Shown one piece after another: positions 37,204-50,600 of a stretch of 62,500 nt of DNA. The number at the start of each line of letters is the position of its first letter. Positions within the stretch are counted from its first letter, which is position 1. The stretch lies in contig JACVTC010000137.1 of the NCBI GenBank assembly GCA_016946835.1, positions 290,001-352,500 of the forward strand. Direction: 5' to 3'. The DNA comes from Neocallimastix lanati (nom. inval.) (lineage: Eukaryota > Neocallimastigomycota > Neocallimastigomycetes > Neocallimastigales > Neocallimastigaceae). The position numbers and the translations under genes were made by a program. The notes beneath the pieces are model-generated. The model was not told the DNA's origin. It saw only the letters and a program-made list of their open reading frames with translations, and ran no database searches.

Positions 37204-38798
37204 TTTTATATATTTAAATTTTCTCATCATTAAAATATTAATGATAGAAGCTTAATGATTATACCTTTAAAATACTTTTCAATCAATAAGTATAGTTTGA
37301 TGATGAATAAGCATTCATCTATTTATATTTTATATATAACTCATGGTTATCCTTGTTATTTTATTATACCTTTCATCACGAAGGTTTTTGCATTATGATT
37401 ATATTGAATTGGTTATTATCTATACCCATTTCAAGCTAGGTTTTAATAATACTAATATTGTTAGAATGTATCCATTTCACACTAGGAATTACCATTCTAT
37501 TATATTTCCCTTGAATATTTAGGATATTATGTTTTAAATTATTTTGTATGAGATCTCTGATATGTCGTCTCCTCCATTTTTGTAGTTTACGCTTATATAT
37601 ATGAATTTGATATGTATAAATGCTCGTTAAAATAACTATACTTTAAATAATATGCTTTGTTATTTAAGAAGAAGAATCATTAACTAATATATGATTGCTT
37701 AATTCTTCGAAATACATATTCTTAAATTGTGTTTTGTATAGTCATGAGGTGGAAATAATTTATCACATAGTAGATTCCTTCATGTATAGATTACATTACC
37801 AATAACTAAGAGTTTATTTGTTAAAAATATCAAATTATAATTTCAATTAAGAGTCTCTAATATGAAGATAGATAATTTTCTTTTATATACGTTTATGCGT
37901 GTTTTTACCTATTAAATTAATATTTTTATATTCTTTTTTTTTTGAGCTTTATTTAACTTGTAATAACTTCCTTTTATCAACTGTTTATATGAGTTTTTCC
38001 AATTTTGCAATTTTGATCATTTTAACCAGTTTTATTAGTCTTACTCCATTTGACATGATGAGTAGCTTTTATCATAATTTAAAATTAAATTTATTTTTAT
38101 TTTTATTTTTTATTTTTTTTTTTTAAAATAACCAACGATTCTTCTGCTAAGAATCTTTTTTTAGAGTTAGATGAGATTAGAGCTTCATTGAATTATATAA
38201 TTCATTGGTGATATATTATACTTTCTTGTATTGAAGCGTCTTGCAATTTTTTGTTTGTAGTTACACAGGTATAGTTAATTGTAATAAAAGTATATGCTTT
38301 TAACAATAATCTTCAAGTTGTGTACTTTTATTGGTAAGCGGTAACCAAAGTATTACTCTTTGTAGATAAGATGAAACCTTTTTATATCTTTTCTTTTGTA
38401 GGTTTAGTATGAACCTTAAGATTGCGTATAGTGTAGTAGTTGTATTATGTTTTGATGAAACTATTATGATTATTTTAGTTGAAGCAATATTACCTTGTAG
38501 TTAGTATTTGATATTTGACGTTTTGTGGATTAACGAAGAAACCATTATTAATAGATAATTTATTATTCAAAGTTTTAAAATAATTTTGATTGAATACTCA
38601 TACTCATTAGGTTTTACGACAATCATTTATTCTTTAGGACTAGCTTTCTTTAGTTTCTATCATTTTAAATTATAAGGATTAGAATTTCAATAATTTTTTT
38701 TCTTCCGACATAATGATAGGGATTATATAATGATTTGTCCGGCTTAGGATTCATCTTTCAGAGAATCCTATTGAGAGTCACAAAGACACAGGAATTTA

Positions 38799-38974
38799 TG
38801 GTTTATAATTATGTTAATTTAATTAATATAATTTTATGATAAAGAGCTACTAACACTTTTTTATTCTAAATTAAATGCTTTTATATTAATATAATGTGGC
38901 TTGTTCATTATTTATATTACAATATGTTTCGATACATTTGAAGTTTATTTTTCATATATATACATATTCTAACA
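38799..38974 (-). repeat. 5' LTR of decayed element
   Basis: The partner of 36133-36309, with intact TG...CA ends. The divergence between the two is clearly larger than between the chromovirus LTRs, so this insertion is older. Confidence 0.75.
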
Positions 38975-38979
38975 CATTA

Positions 38980-39260
38980 ATTATTTATTAAATTATTTAA
39001 TTATTTATTATTAAATTATTTATTATTCAATTATTTATTATTTATTATTTATTCAATTAATTATTATTCAATTATTCAATTATTTATTATTTATTATTTA
39101 TTATTTATTATTTATTATTTATTTATTATTTATTATTTATTATTTATTATTTATTATTTATTATTTATTATTTATTATTTATTATTGATTATTGATTATT
39201 GATTATTGATTATTGATTATTGATTATTGATTATTGATTATTGATTATTTATTTATTATT
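38980..39260. repeat. Heptamer array switching from TTATTTA to TTATTGA
   Basis: Units are TTATTTA/TTATTCA up to about 39183, then TTATTGA to about 39250, and the array ends with a few TTATTTA-like units. Confidence 0.9.
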
Positions 39261-39454
39261 CAATTATTTATTATTTATTTAAATATTTATTGTAAATCTT
39301 TTTTTTTTTTGTTAATGAAAATTGGATAAAAAAAATAAAATTTTTTAATTTATTTAAAATTCATTTATTCAAAAAAAAAAAAAAAAAAAAAAAAAAAATT
39401 CCAAGAAATGTCAGATAAATTTTATATTAATTTTAATGATTAATAATTTTAATA

Positions 39455-39935
39455 AATAAATAAATAAATAATAAATAATAAATAATAAATAATAAATAAT
39501 AAATAATAAATAATAAATAATAAATAATAAATAAGTGAATAAATAATAAATAATAAATAATAAATAATAAATAATAAATAATAAATAATAAATAATAAAT
39601 AATAAATAATAAATAATAAATAATAAATAATAAATAATAAATAATAAATAATAAATAATAAATAATAAATAATAAATAATAAATAATAAATAATAAATAA
39701 TAAATAATAAATAATAATAAATAATAAATAATAATAAATAATAAATAATAATAAATAATAAATAATAAATAATTGAATAATAAATAATAAATAATAAATA
39801 ATAAATAATAAATAATAATAAATAATAAATAATAAATAATAAATAATAAATAATAAATAATAAATAATAAATAAATAAATAATAAATAATAAATAATAAA
39901 TAAATAATAAATAATAAATAATAAAAATAAATAAA
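39455..39935. repeat. Heptanucleotide array (AATAATA)n, reverse orientation
   Basis: The complement of the TTATTTA unit, about 480 bp long, with 3- and 4-bp slips. A 178-codon open frame across it is an artefact of the period-7 repeat having no stop in one frame. Confidence 0.92.
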
Positions 39936-40041
39936 TAGTAGAAACATTAATAAATTAATAAAATACTTATTTATTTAATATTATTTACTTAATTTTATTT
40001 TTATTTTTTTATAAAAGATGAATGAATATAAATACAATTAA

Positions 40042-40118
40042 AATATATATTATATATTATATATTATATATTATATATTATATATTATATATTATATATT
40101 ATATATTATATATTATAT
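40042..40118. repeat. Heptanucleotide array (ATATATT)n
   Basis: About 11 copies of a third 7-bp unit. Confidence 0.88.
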
Positions 40119-41594
40119 TATATATTGTATTATATGTATATTTATTTTGTTTCTTTTTTTTTAATTTTTTTTTTTTTTAATTTAATTTATAGAAGAAATT
40201 TTTGGATAATCTTTTACATTCTCCCAGCATTTTTTTTTTCTCTTTTTTTTTTTCTCTTTTTTTTTTTGATTTATTTGTCAAAAAGTTTTTTATTTACTTT
40301 TAATTCTTAATTATATATTATATTTATATGTATACAATATATTATATTTTATTTTTATACATTTTTATTAATATCAATTGGATTCATTGGTAAAGTAAAG
40401 AAAAATGGTTTAACTTTTGAAAGGAATGTTAAACCTCTCTTTTTTTTATTTTATTTTATTTTATATTATACAGCCTTGGGGTAGACATCATTTCTTGGGG
40501 AGTACAATGTTTATTTTTATATTCTTATTTTTATTTTTAATTTTAAGGAGATTTCAAGGGAGTCAATAAGAAAGAAAAGAAAAGAAAAAAAGAAACAAAA
40601 ATTTATATCGATTGATATATATAAAAATTTAAAAAAAAAATATAAAAAAAAATTTTAAAATATATATATATTTAATCCCATTAAAATAAAATAAAATAAA
40701 ATTAAATTAAATAACCTAATCCATTAATTCCAAATATTTCCATTGATTTTTTACTTGGTGGTAGCAGCCGTTATGTGTCACCAACTTCGTCATTATTACA
40801 AAAATTATTTGTAATACATGAATGATAATGTACAATTTGGATACAACAAATCATTTTAATAATAAATGTTGTTGAATAGCAATTTAAAGTATTTATTTAA
40901 AAAGTTTTATTTTATAACTTATGAAAAGGGAATGATTTCCCAAAAAGTAAATATATAAAGAATTTATAAATATAAAATTGGAATATTTACAAAAAGTAAA
41001 TATAAAGAATTTATAAAAGTAAATATAAAGAATTTATAAAAGTAAATATAAAGAATTTATAAAAGAAAATATTAAGTGTTTGTAAATATAAATATTAAGT
41101 GTTTGTAAATATAATTATTATGATATATAAAGCATTTTTAAAATATATCAAAATGAAAAGGGATTTATATGGTAATGAATACATAACAGATAGAATAACA
41201 ATATGGATAGATTATCAATCGATAATAATAATTTGATCTATTATAGCTATTTTATATCATAAAAATAATAATTAATTTTAAAAAAACAGTATGCTGATAA
41301 ATCATAAATAAATAATAACTATATCTACATACATACCTACATACATACCTACATACCTACATACAAACATATATTTACTTTTTACCTTTTTTTTATTTTA
41401 CACTTATTTATCTCTGTTTTAATATAGAATTTACTAATTATTAATAAAATAATAATAAAAAAAATTGAAAATTTATTATATAAATTATATATTTTATTTT
41501 ATTTTTGTTTTATATTTATATAAATAAAGAGAAAATAAGAAAATAAATAAATAAATACAGCTGGGGAAAAATCCTGCTACGGTTGTTAAAAAAA

Positions 41595-41642
<48 letters not shown>

Positions 41643-42361
41643 AAATATATAAATAAATAAATTTATTTTTAAATATTCACGGATAAATAAAATAAAATAA
41701 AATAAAATTTTAATATTAATTTTCTTCTTATAATATATTTTCTATTCTCTATTTTATTTATTTCTACTTTTTACATGAAATTTTACTTTAAATAAAAAAT
41801 AACAATAATAATAATAATAATAAAAAAAAAAGGATCTATTGGAAATATGATGTTCATTATATTTTATATGATATTATATGATTCTCGTAAGAGGATGGTT
41901 AACTTTATAATATTTAATATTATTTGATTATAACATTAAAATTTATATTGTAAATATTATTAATAATTGGGGGTTAAAAAAAAAATTTAAAAATATATAT
42001 ATATAATCGTTAATCTTTGTTTCATTTCACTTCTCTATTTGTTATTTGTTATTTGTTTTTTCTTATTTGTTATTATGTATGATTATGAATATTTTCATTA
42101 ATTTATTCTTATTATTTTTTCTTCTTCTTATTATTGCTATTGCTATATGACTGGTGATTATTGTTTTTTATTATTGCTATTATTTATTTTCAATAATTAT
42201 TAAGATTTATTAATTAAATATATTATTAATATTTTTTTTTTTTATTTTTTTCTTTTTTAATATGATAAAAACATTCCAACATGTGAGACGAAAAAATATG
42301 TTTTAAAAAACTCATATTCAAAAAATAAAGATATCTTTCTAATTTTAAATATTATTAAAAT
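40119..42361. other. Intergenic with small repeats, no gene seen
   Basis: Contains a GGTTTAAC/GTTAAACC hairpin (40407-40435), a small GC-richer island near 40740-40860, a tandem repeat of AAAGTAAATATAAAGAATTT units (about 40945-41113), an ACATACCT-type run (41329-41372) and an (AAAT)n run (41590-41642). None gives a convincing ORF or RNA gene. Confidence 0.5.
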
Positions 42362-42496
42362 ATTATATTAATTATTTAATTATTTAATTATTTAATTATT
42401 TAATTATTTAATATTTAATATTATTTATTTAATTATTTAATTATTTAATTATTTAATTATTTAATTATTTAATTATTTAATTATTTAATTATATAA
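42362..42496. repeat. Octanucleotide array (ATTATTTA)n
   Basis: Period 8 bp, about 15 copies. Confidence 0.85.
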
Positions 42497-42616
42497 TTAT
42501 TTAGTTTTTGCATTGAAAAAATTTATTCATATTCTTTTGCTTTGTTATCCTTTTTATTTCTGTCTTTATTAATTATCATTTTATCATTTCATCATTTTTA
42601 TTATTAATTAATTATT

Positions 42617-42649
<33 letters not shown>

Positions 42650-44650
42650 TTATTTTCATTTTTATGAAATTAATTTATATAAATTAAGAATAAAAAAAGA
42701 TTAATATCATTTTATTTTATATTAATAATACTATTATTTTCAATTATTTTCATGCTGTTAAAATATAATAAAAAATAATAAAATATAATAAAATAACTAT
42801 TTTTCATATAATATATTCATATATTTAATTAATGAATTAAATATATATATATATATTATTTTTTACTTTTTTTTTAAGAGAAGACTTTTTTTTAAAACCC
42901 TTTTTTTTTTTTTATTTTAATTTTTAAATATTTTTACCTTCATAAAAAGACTTCATTTTTTCATATATATATATATATATAATTAATTATAAAATTCATT
43001 CTATTTATTTTTGTTTCTTGGTTTTATTTATATTTTATTCTTTTTAGTTCCATTTTCTTTTCTTTCCTTTTTTTTTTTTTTTTTCGTTTTTGTAAAAAAA
43101 AAAAAAAAGAAGATAACTTTTAAGTGAAATAATAGTATCATAAATTTTCATATCATATTCTTCCCTAATCTAATATTAAATTAATTTAAAAAAATGAAAA
43201 TCACCAAAAATTTATCCTAAAACATTTGAGTTATCCAGCTGTTACAGAATATATTAAAAAAATATTAACTATAAAAAATTATTCATCATATTATACATAG
43301 TCATTTTTTTTATATTTATTTATTATATATTTATTTATGAATATTTATTTATAATAAAATTAAATAATAAATTAAAATAAAAAGTATATGTTATATATAT
43401 ATATAAATGTATATACAGGTATGTATCTTTTTTTTTTTTTTTTATTGGAAAAAGAAGAGGAAATAAATTATAAATAATGAAATATTATTAAATACACAAT
43501 AAATAGATAATTAATAATAATAAATAGTGTATAGATGATTCAAATAAATTGTTTATATGTTATGTATAAAATATTTTAAATATTTAATAAAAATATTTAT
43601 AATGTGTAAAATTGAAATTAGTAGGGATATACCCCATTTATATCATTAGTCATTACAAATAATAATGATATATTTAATATATTTAATTATATCTACATTT
43701 TTTTTATTATAAATTGAAATACATTATATTATTGTATTGTATATGGCTTTGTTTTATAAAAATTAAAATCATGTAAATGTACAAAGATATTAAAAAAAAA
43801 TAGTGATATAATTAAATAATAGATAATAGATTTAAAACAATATATATTAAATTTTTGGTTTGTATAACATATTTCACTAAAAAAAATTTTTATCATAATT
43901 ATTGGATACACTATTATTATTATAGTTTGTTGTGTAACCATAATTATATTAAATTATTGAATTCTTGCTTACTTGTGTTCTCATTTAATACAATTTAAAA
44001 TATTTGTTGTGATACAACATGTTACAAATTTAATTATAAATTAAAGTTTTAATCTATAATAATTAAATTTGGTAAATAATTTAAATCACTTTAAAATATT
44101 AAACTTTATTTAATACTTTTTTAATTTTTATGTAAAAAAAATAAAAAAAAAAAGTAATAAGTATATATATATAATTATATAAATATAAATAACCATTGAT
44201 TATCTTTTAATTGGTTCATATAGAAAATATTTATTATATTATTATATTGATTATATTTATTATATATATTATATTTATTATATTTATTGTATATATTAAA
44301 TATATATACAGAATGAGCGAGAGAAAGAAAAAAAAGAAAACAAAAACACAAAATAAATAAAAAAAAAAGAATAAATAATTAATTAATTAAAAAAAAAATA
44401 ATAATTAAACAAACAAAATTATTATGAAATGAAACTTAATTTTAATAATTAAAATTAAAATTAAATTTAAAATTAAATTTAAAAAAAAAAAAAAAAAAAA
44501 AAAGGAGGTCTTTTTTTGGTTGAATAATAATATTAATGGTAATAAAATTTTTAAAATTTTAAAAATTTTCTTAAAAAGAAAAAAAAAACATTTTGATTTA
44601 CATTTTAATAAATCAATTATAATTAATTATTTAATTATTCCATTATTCCA
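42497..44650. other. Intergenic, no gene seen
   Basis: AT-rich DNA with homopolymers. A short open frame on the minus strand near 43729-43941 has only AT-biased composition and no motif. Confidence 0.55.
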
Positions 44651-45062
44651 TTATTTATTAATATATACTCTTTTTATTATTTATTATTTATTATTTATTA
44701 TTTATTATTTATTATTTATTATTTATTATTTCTTATTTCTTATTTATTTATTATTCAATTATTTATTATTCAATTATTTATTATTTATTTATTCATTATT
44801 TATTATTTATTATTCAATTATTCAATTATTCAATTATTTATTATTTATTATTTAATTATTTATTATTTATTATTTATTATTTATTATTATTATTTATTAT
44901 TTATTATTATTATTTATTATTTATTATTTATTATTTATTATTTATTTATTATTTATTTATTATTTATTATTTATTATTTATTATTATTATTTATTATTTA
45001 TTATTTATTATTTATTATTTATTATTTATTATTTATTATTTATTATTCAATTATTTATTATT
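44651..45062. repeat. Heptanucleotide array (TTATTTA)n
   Basis: The same unit as the other arrays, with TTATTCA variants and ATT slips. Confidence 0.92.
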
Positions 45063-47597
45063 TATCCATTTCCTATTTTTATGCTCATATTGCATTATTT
45101 CTGTGTTTAATGAATATATGAAAGTAGTATTTAATTATATTTTATTTGTATAATACATTGAATTCAATTGGTTTAATTTTAATATTTGAAATAAAGAATA
45201 TTATTATCAAACCAATGTATTAATATATAAAATAGTTGAATTTATTGTGTACATTGTGTAACATACGAATTTATTTATAATATATAATTTAATTTTTTTA
45301 TATATAAAACCTTTTTAAAAATTAATAAATTTAGAATTCACTCCTAAAATACGAAATAGTAATATAGTTTAATTAAAATCAATAGTATTTTAAGCAATAA
45401 AAATTTTAGAATACTATATATTAAAATATAATTTAATATATGATGAATGTTTTTAGATTATAAAAAAAGAAATAAACATAAGAATAATTAAAATTCAAAA
45501 AAAAAAAAAATTTCATTTATTCATTTTTTTTTATAAATATCATTTAATAAAATATATAATATTAATTATATATTGAAATTAATTCAATTTAAATAAAATT
45601 TGTATAGAACAATATAATATAAATAAACATTTAATATATATTTAATTTAAACATTTTTATATATAAACTATATATTAATTTAAATTTAATACTATTTAAT
45701 CATTTTTGATTTATTCTTACTAAATGATTTATTTTTAATAATAGTTTTTCTTGGATTATTTATTATTTTTATTTTATTATTTATTATATATTTATTATAT
45801 AGTATATATTTTTTATTTTTTTTATATTATTATTTATTATTTATTATTAATTATTATTAATTATTAATTATTACTTAATTATTTAATATTATTTAATTAT
45901 TTATTATTAAATAATTAATTATTATTATAAGTATTTTTTTTTTGTTTTTAGTGTTTAATTAATAAATAAAGTTGATATATAATTTAACTCTATATACTTT
46001 TATTTTATTATTATTTTTGGTTATATTACCAGCTGAAGTAGTCTATTAAAATCTTTTAAAAGTTTAATATATTTCAATACATTGTGTAATATTAAATATT
46101 GAATAAAAATAAAATAATAAATAATAAATAATAAATAAATAAATAAATAAATAAAAATACTAATATATAAATAAATAAAAAATAATAAATAAATAATAGA
46201 TAAATAAATATAAATAAATAAATGAATAAATGAATAAATGAATAAATGAATAAATAAAAATTATATATTATTTAATATTCAATAAAGTATTATATATTAA
46301 TATATAGTACAATATAATTATTATTTTATATAGCATATTTTTTTTTTTTTTTAAAATTTTAATTTTTAAAATTATTTTTTTATTAAAGAAACTGCTTTTT
46401 TTTATTATTTTATTTTTTTTTTCTTCTCTTTCTTCTATTTTCAAAAATCAAAATCAATCAAATATAATTAATATTAACTAAATAATATTAATTATAATCT
46501 ATAATTAACAAAAAATATTTTTTTTATAAGAGTATATTGATTTTAATTAAAAAAAAATAGAGAAATCATAAAAGAAAAAACTGAACAAAAGAAAAATAAA
46601 GAAAAAGAACAAAAAAAAAAATAATTCAAAATATTATAGACAATAAAAAATTAATAATTTGTTTCTATTAAATTCTATATAAATAATAGAATCATTAATA
46701 ATTTTATAAAGATATAAATTTATTTTATTTATATCGTCAAAGTAAATTTTAGTTTGCTTCTTAATTTTTCTATTGTTTTATTTATTTTAAAATAAATCTA
46801 AACTAAAATCGATTAAACTATTTATTATAATATTGTATTTATTTATATACTATTATATACCAATATACAAATACGTACTGTTCAATAACATAATATAAAA
46901 ATATAAAAAAGATATTTATATTAATATATATTTATTATTGGTTCAAAATAAATATATAATTGACAAAAAAAAAAAAATCACTTAATCAAAATAGATATTT
47001 AATAGTAAAATCTAAAAATAAAATATATATGTATATATAAATGCAATAAAGATTATAGTATTTAAAAAATTTAAATTCATATATTTCATATATTATTTGT
47101 AAAAATAACAACTCGGTAATACTATAAAATTTATTACTTAATTATATTAAATAATTAAGAAAAAAAAAGATAAAAAAACAAAGATAAAAAAAAAACAATT
47201 AGAGTTTATTATATAGTTATTTCTATTTATTTATTATTTCTTTTTTTTTTATTTTTATTTTTTTTTTATCAAAATTATGCAAAAAGAATAAATATAAAGA
47301 AACAAATAATCAATAAAAACGAAATAAAAAAAAAATAGAGTATTTGCGAATAGAGTTTTAAAGATATTTCATAATATTTTTAAACATACAATCTTTTAAA
47401 TAATATAGAATAAACTATTTATTCCAATTTATTTTATTTTTACTAATATACATATTTAAAAATAATAGGTATTTACTTTTTTTTTATTTTATTTTTGTAA
47501 TATAATAATTAATAATAATAATAATAAAAAAAAAAAAAAGGAAAAAAATATATTTAAATATAAAATTTCTAACTAACCATCAAAAAAAAAAAAAAAA
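45063..47597. other. Intergenic and probable promoter region, no gene seen
   Basis: AT-rich DNA upstream of the 1151-residue membrane protein gene. (AAAT)n and AATG-type repeats lie at 46120-46256. No promoter element stands out. Confidence 0.55.
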
Positions 47598-47633
47598 ATG
47601 GAAATAAATATATATATTTTAGAAAGTTTTTGA
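47598..47633 (+). promoter_or_regulatory. Upstream ORF (11 codons) before the membrane protein
   Basis: ATG at 47598, frame MEINIYILESF, TGA at 47631-47633. It lies 6 bp before, and in the same frame as, the main ATG at 47640. If transcribed, it could limit initiation at the main start. A TTTTAG at 47616-47621 could instead be an acceptor of a 5' UTR intron that would remove this ATG. Confidence 0.4.
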
Positions 47634-47639
47634 TTAATA

Positions 47640-50600
47640 ATGAATGAAGAAGGAAGTTTTTGTAATACTATAAAATATACAAGTTGTGGTGAATGTGGAA
47701 ACTCAGCCAACTTTTTTTTAACTTGCCCATTTAAAGAAACGGATACCTCTTTATCATGTGATACCTGTGGTGGTAATTATATTTGTGTAGAATGTGCAGG
47801 TTCTAAATTACGTGAACTTATAGAAGGTGACGAAGTTAAAACTGCAGAACCAGAACAAAAAGATGATAGTAATAAAAATGTTAATACTAAAACAACTGAA
47901 GCGACTCCTACTATAACTAAATTAACAGGTAAACCAACCATTACTTCAAAAAGTACACCAACTGGAAGAACTTCTATTTTTTCAAAGGATGAAAATTCAT
48001 CTATTAATCAATTATTAAATAAAACAGGTTTATCTAATGGCGCTCTCTATGGAATTGGTGCCGTTACTATCATAGCTCTCATCATTATCTTCATACTCAT
48101 AGTGAAATGTATGAGAAAACCTAAAAGTAATAATAAAAAATATAATGGAGAAAGAAATTATAATGAATCTCAAGGCTATAATCAACTTAATGATGATAAC
48201 TATTCAAACTATAGAAGTTTATCGAATCCAAGTCTTCATAAACCTATAGATAATAATCCATATGCACAAGTTCCAAGTATAAGCGATTTACCAAATTATG
48301 ATAGTATTTTAATTGATGATAAAAAATTTTTGAATACTATTAATACTAGTATTGATGGTAATAATAATAATAATAATAGTAGTAGTAATAATAATAATAT
48401 TACTATTGCTACACCTACTACTAATAATAGTATGAATCCACTCTATAGTAATGAAAAAGCTTCCAATAGTCAATCTAGTTTAATTTTAAAGAATTCAAAT
48501 CATTATGAAGATGGTAATATGCGTAGTGGATCAGAGTCCTTCCTTAAGAGTAGTAATAGTCATTTATTTGAAGGTTCTGAAATTTATACTAATTCAAATA
48601 GACCAATGTCAAAAATAGGTTCCTCAGACCTCCAATATAATTCTCCAAATATTCGCTCTCAAACTAATATTGATGTCATGCCTATGAGTGCTACCGTAAC
48701 CACTACTGATGTTATGAATTCTATGGATAATGGAAAAATGATGTCACCAAAATATATGAATAATCATCTTTCTAATATGTCCTATTCTAGTTTTGATGAA
48801 AATAAATCTTCTATGATCAATACTAGTAATGCCAGTATCAATATTAATGTTAACGGTAATGCCAATAATAAGGAATCAGAGATGAAACAAACCTATGGTA
48901 ATATGCCATACAGTCCAAATATTAAATCACCAAATGGTAAACTTTTCATCTATACTAATCAAAATTCCAATTCTAATTCTAATCCAAATCCAAATTCAAC
49001 TCCAAATCCAAATCCATCTCAAAATCCAAATCCACTTATTAATCCTTCCGTTAATCCTTCCATTAATCCATTCAGTGATAGTCATGCTACAGTTACTCCA
49101 ACCAATGGTTATTCAAATGATTTAAGTTCTAATATGAATGGTAATGGCAATACTAATGGCATAGATTTAGTTAATCAAAGTAATGATATTTCAATGAATA
49201 ATATTTCAATGAATAATACTAGTCAAAACTTTGCCAATGTTTCCATAAATCATTCCTTTAAACATAATGAATCCTTTACCAATTCACCAATGACTCCAAA
49301 ATCTATTTCTTCCTTAAAATCACCTTCCAGTAAACATCAATCTCTTGTCACCACCCCAACTCATAAGAATATGAACATGAAGAGAGCTACCATTACCTCA
49401 CCGACTCATGAAAACTTTATTATGAGTCCAATGGTTATGGATTCATTAAATTCTAGTGGTATAAGAAGTCCATCCACCCCAAAAACTCCAAAGTCTGCTT
49501 TTACTCCAAATCTTAATGGTTCCTCCTCCCATAATGATTCTAGAAATAGTATTAGAATGGGAAGTAATGGTGTAGTGAGCTCCCCATCCTTTGTTAGACC
49601 ATCCACTCCAAGTAATCATCATACTCCAAAGCTTGAACGTGTTCCTTCTGGTAGAAGTACTATCGTCAGTAGTAGTAATGCAAGTACTCCAAACTTGGAG
49701 CGTCAACCTTCTGGTAAATCCCTACATAGTATCACTACCGCTACTCCAGTAATGGAAAATATACCGTCTGGAATGGGTAAACAAACCTTGGAACGTCATC
49801 ATTCTGGTAAATCCTTAAAATCGAATTATGCTACAGCTACGTTGGAAAGAGTACCTTCTAATGGTCAAAAACAGGTTAGAAAACATACACCAACGTTAGA
49901 TCGTCAAACTTCAGCTTCTATGAAGCTTCAAAGAAATTCATCACAAGATAATGGATCTACCATCGGATCTACTACTGGTACTGCTACTGGTACAGGATCG
50001 GTCGCTGGTTCCGTTAATGGATCAGAATATTTAAGTAGTGGTAGTATTAATGGTAGTAGTAGTGTGGAAGGTAAGGGTAGTTTAAGTGTAAAGAGTCCTC
50101 AACCAAAATCTATTTTAAAGAATGCCAATGCTCCAAATAATACTTCTTCCAGTAGTATTAGTCATAGTAAATCTCAAGAAGATCTCAGTGGTAGTAGTCG
50201 ATCCCTTAGTCTTAAGCGAAAGAAGTCTAAAGGTCGTAAACAAGCTGGTGAGATTAATGTACCACCATTCCCATCAATGTCTCGTAAAGCCTCAAATCTT
50301 ATAAGAGAAAATAGTGGTGGTAGTACCGCTTCTCCATATTCAGAAAATGTACCAACCACTCCTTTGAGACCACCACAATTAACCGTCTTTGGTCATGCCG
50401 TCGCTACCCCACCTACTCCAAAATCTACACGTTTCCCACAAGATGCTAAGGTATTACCACCAACCGAAAGAGCTACTCCAGTTCCACCAGATATTTTAGG
50501 TGGTACTGATGTCATTCCATTAAATACAATGACCTTACAACGTAAGCATTTCCATAAGAGAAATAAGTCTGTCTCTGCTAATGTTGTTAATGAATATAAC

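Larger units (their letters stand above)
36133..38974 (-). mobile_element. Decayed LTR element, minus strand, Copia-like ends
   Basis: Two direct repeats (36133-36309 and 38799-38974) enclose about 2.5 kb. Read on the minus strand, each repeat begins TGTTAGAATATG, a start common in Ty1/Copia LTRs. A purine tract, AAGGGGGAA, lies immediately upstream of the left (3') copy. The flanks TATTA and CATTA may be a mutated target duplication. The interior has no long ORF and no surviving Pol motif I can defend. CCCCCTTAAA-type tracts recur near 36312 and 36547, with a similar CCCCCTAAAA near 37147. It is a relic or a non-autonomous derivative. Confidence 0.65.

Noticed and set aside
39411-39947. 178-codon open frame on the minus strand (and similar frames at 13295, 35179 and 44520)
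   Set aside because: Three 7-bp units make 21 bp, so a TTATTTA array reads as an endless seven-residue peptide repeat. It reflects the repeat and is not a gene.
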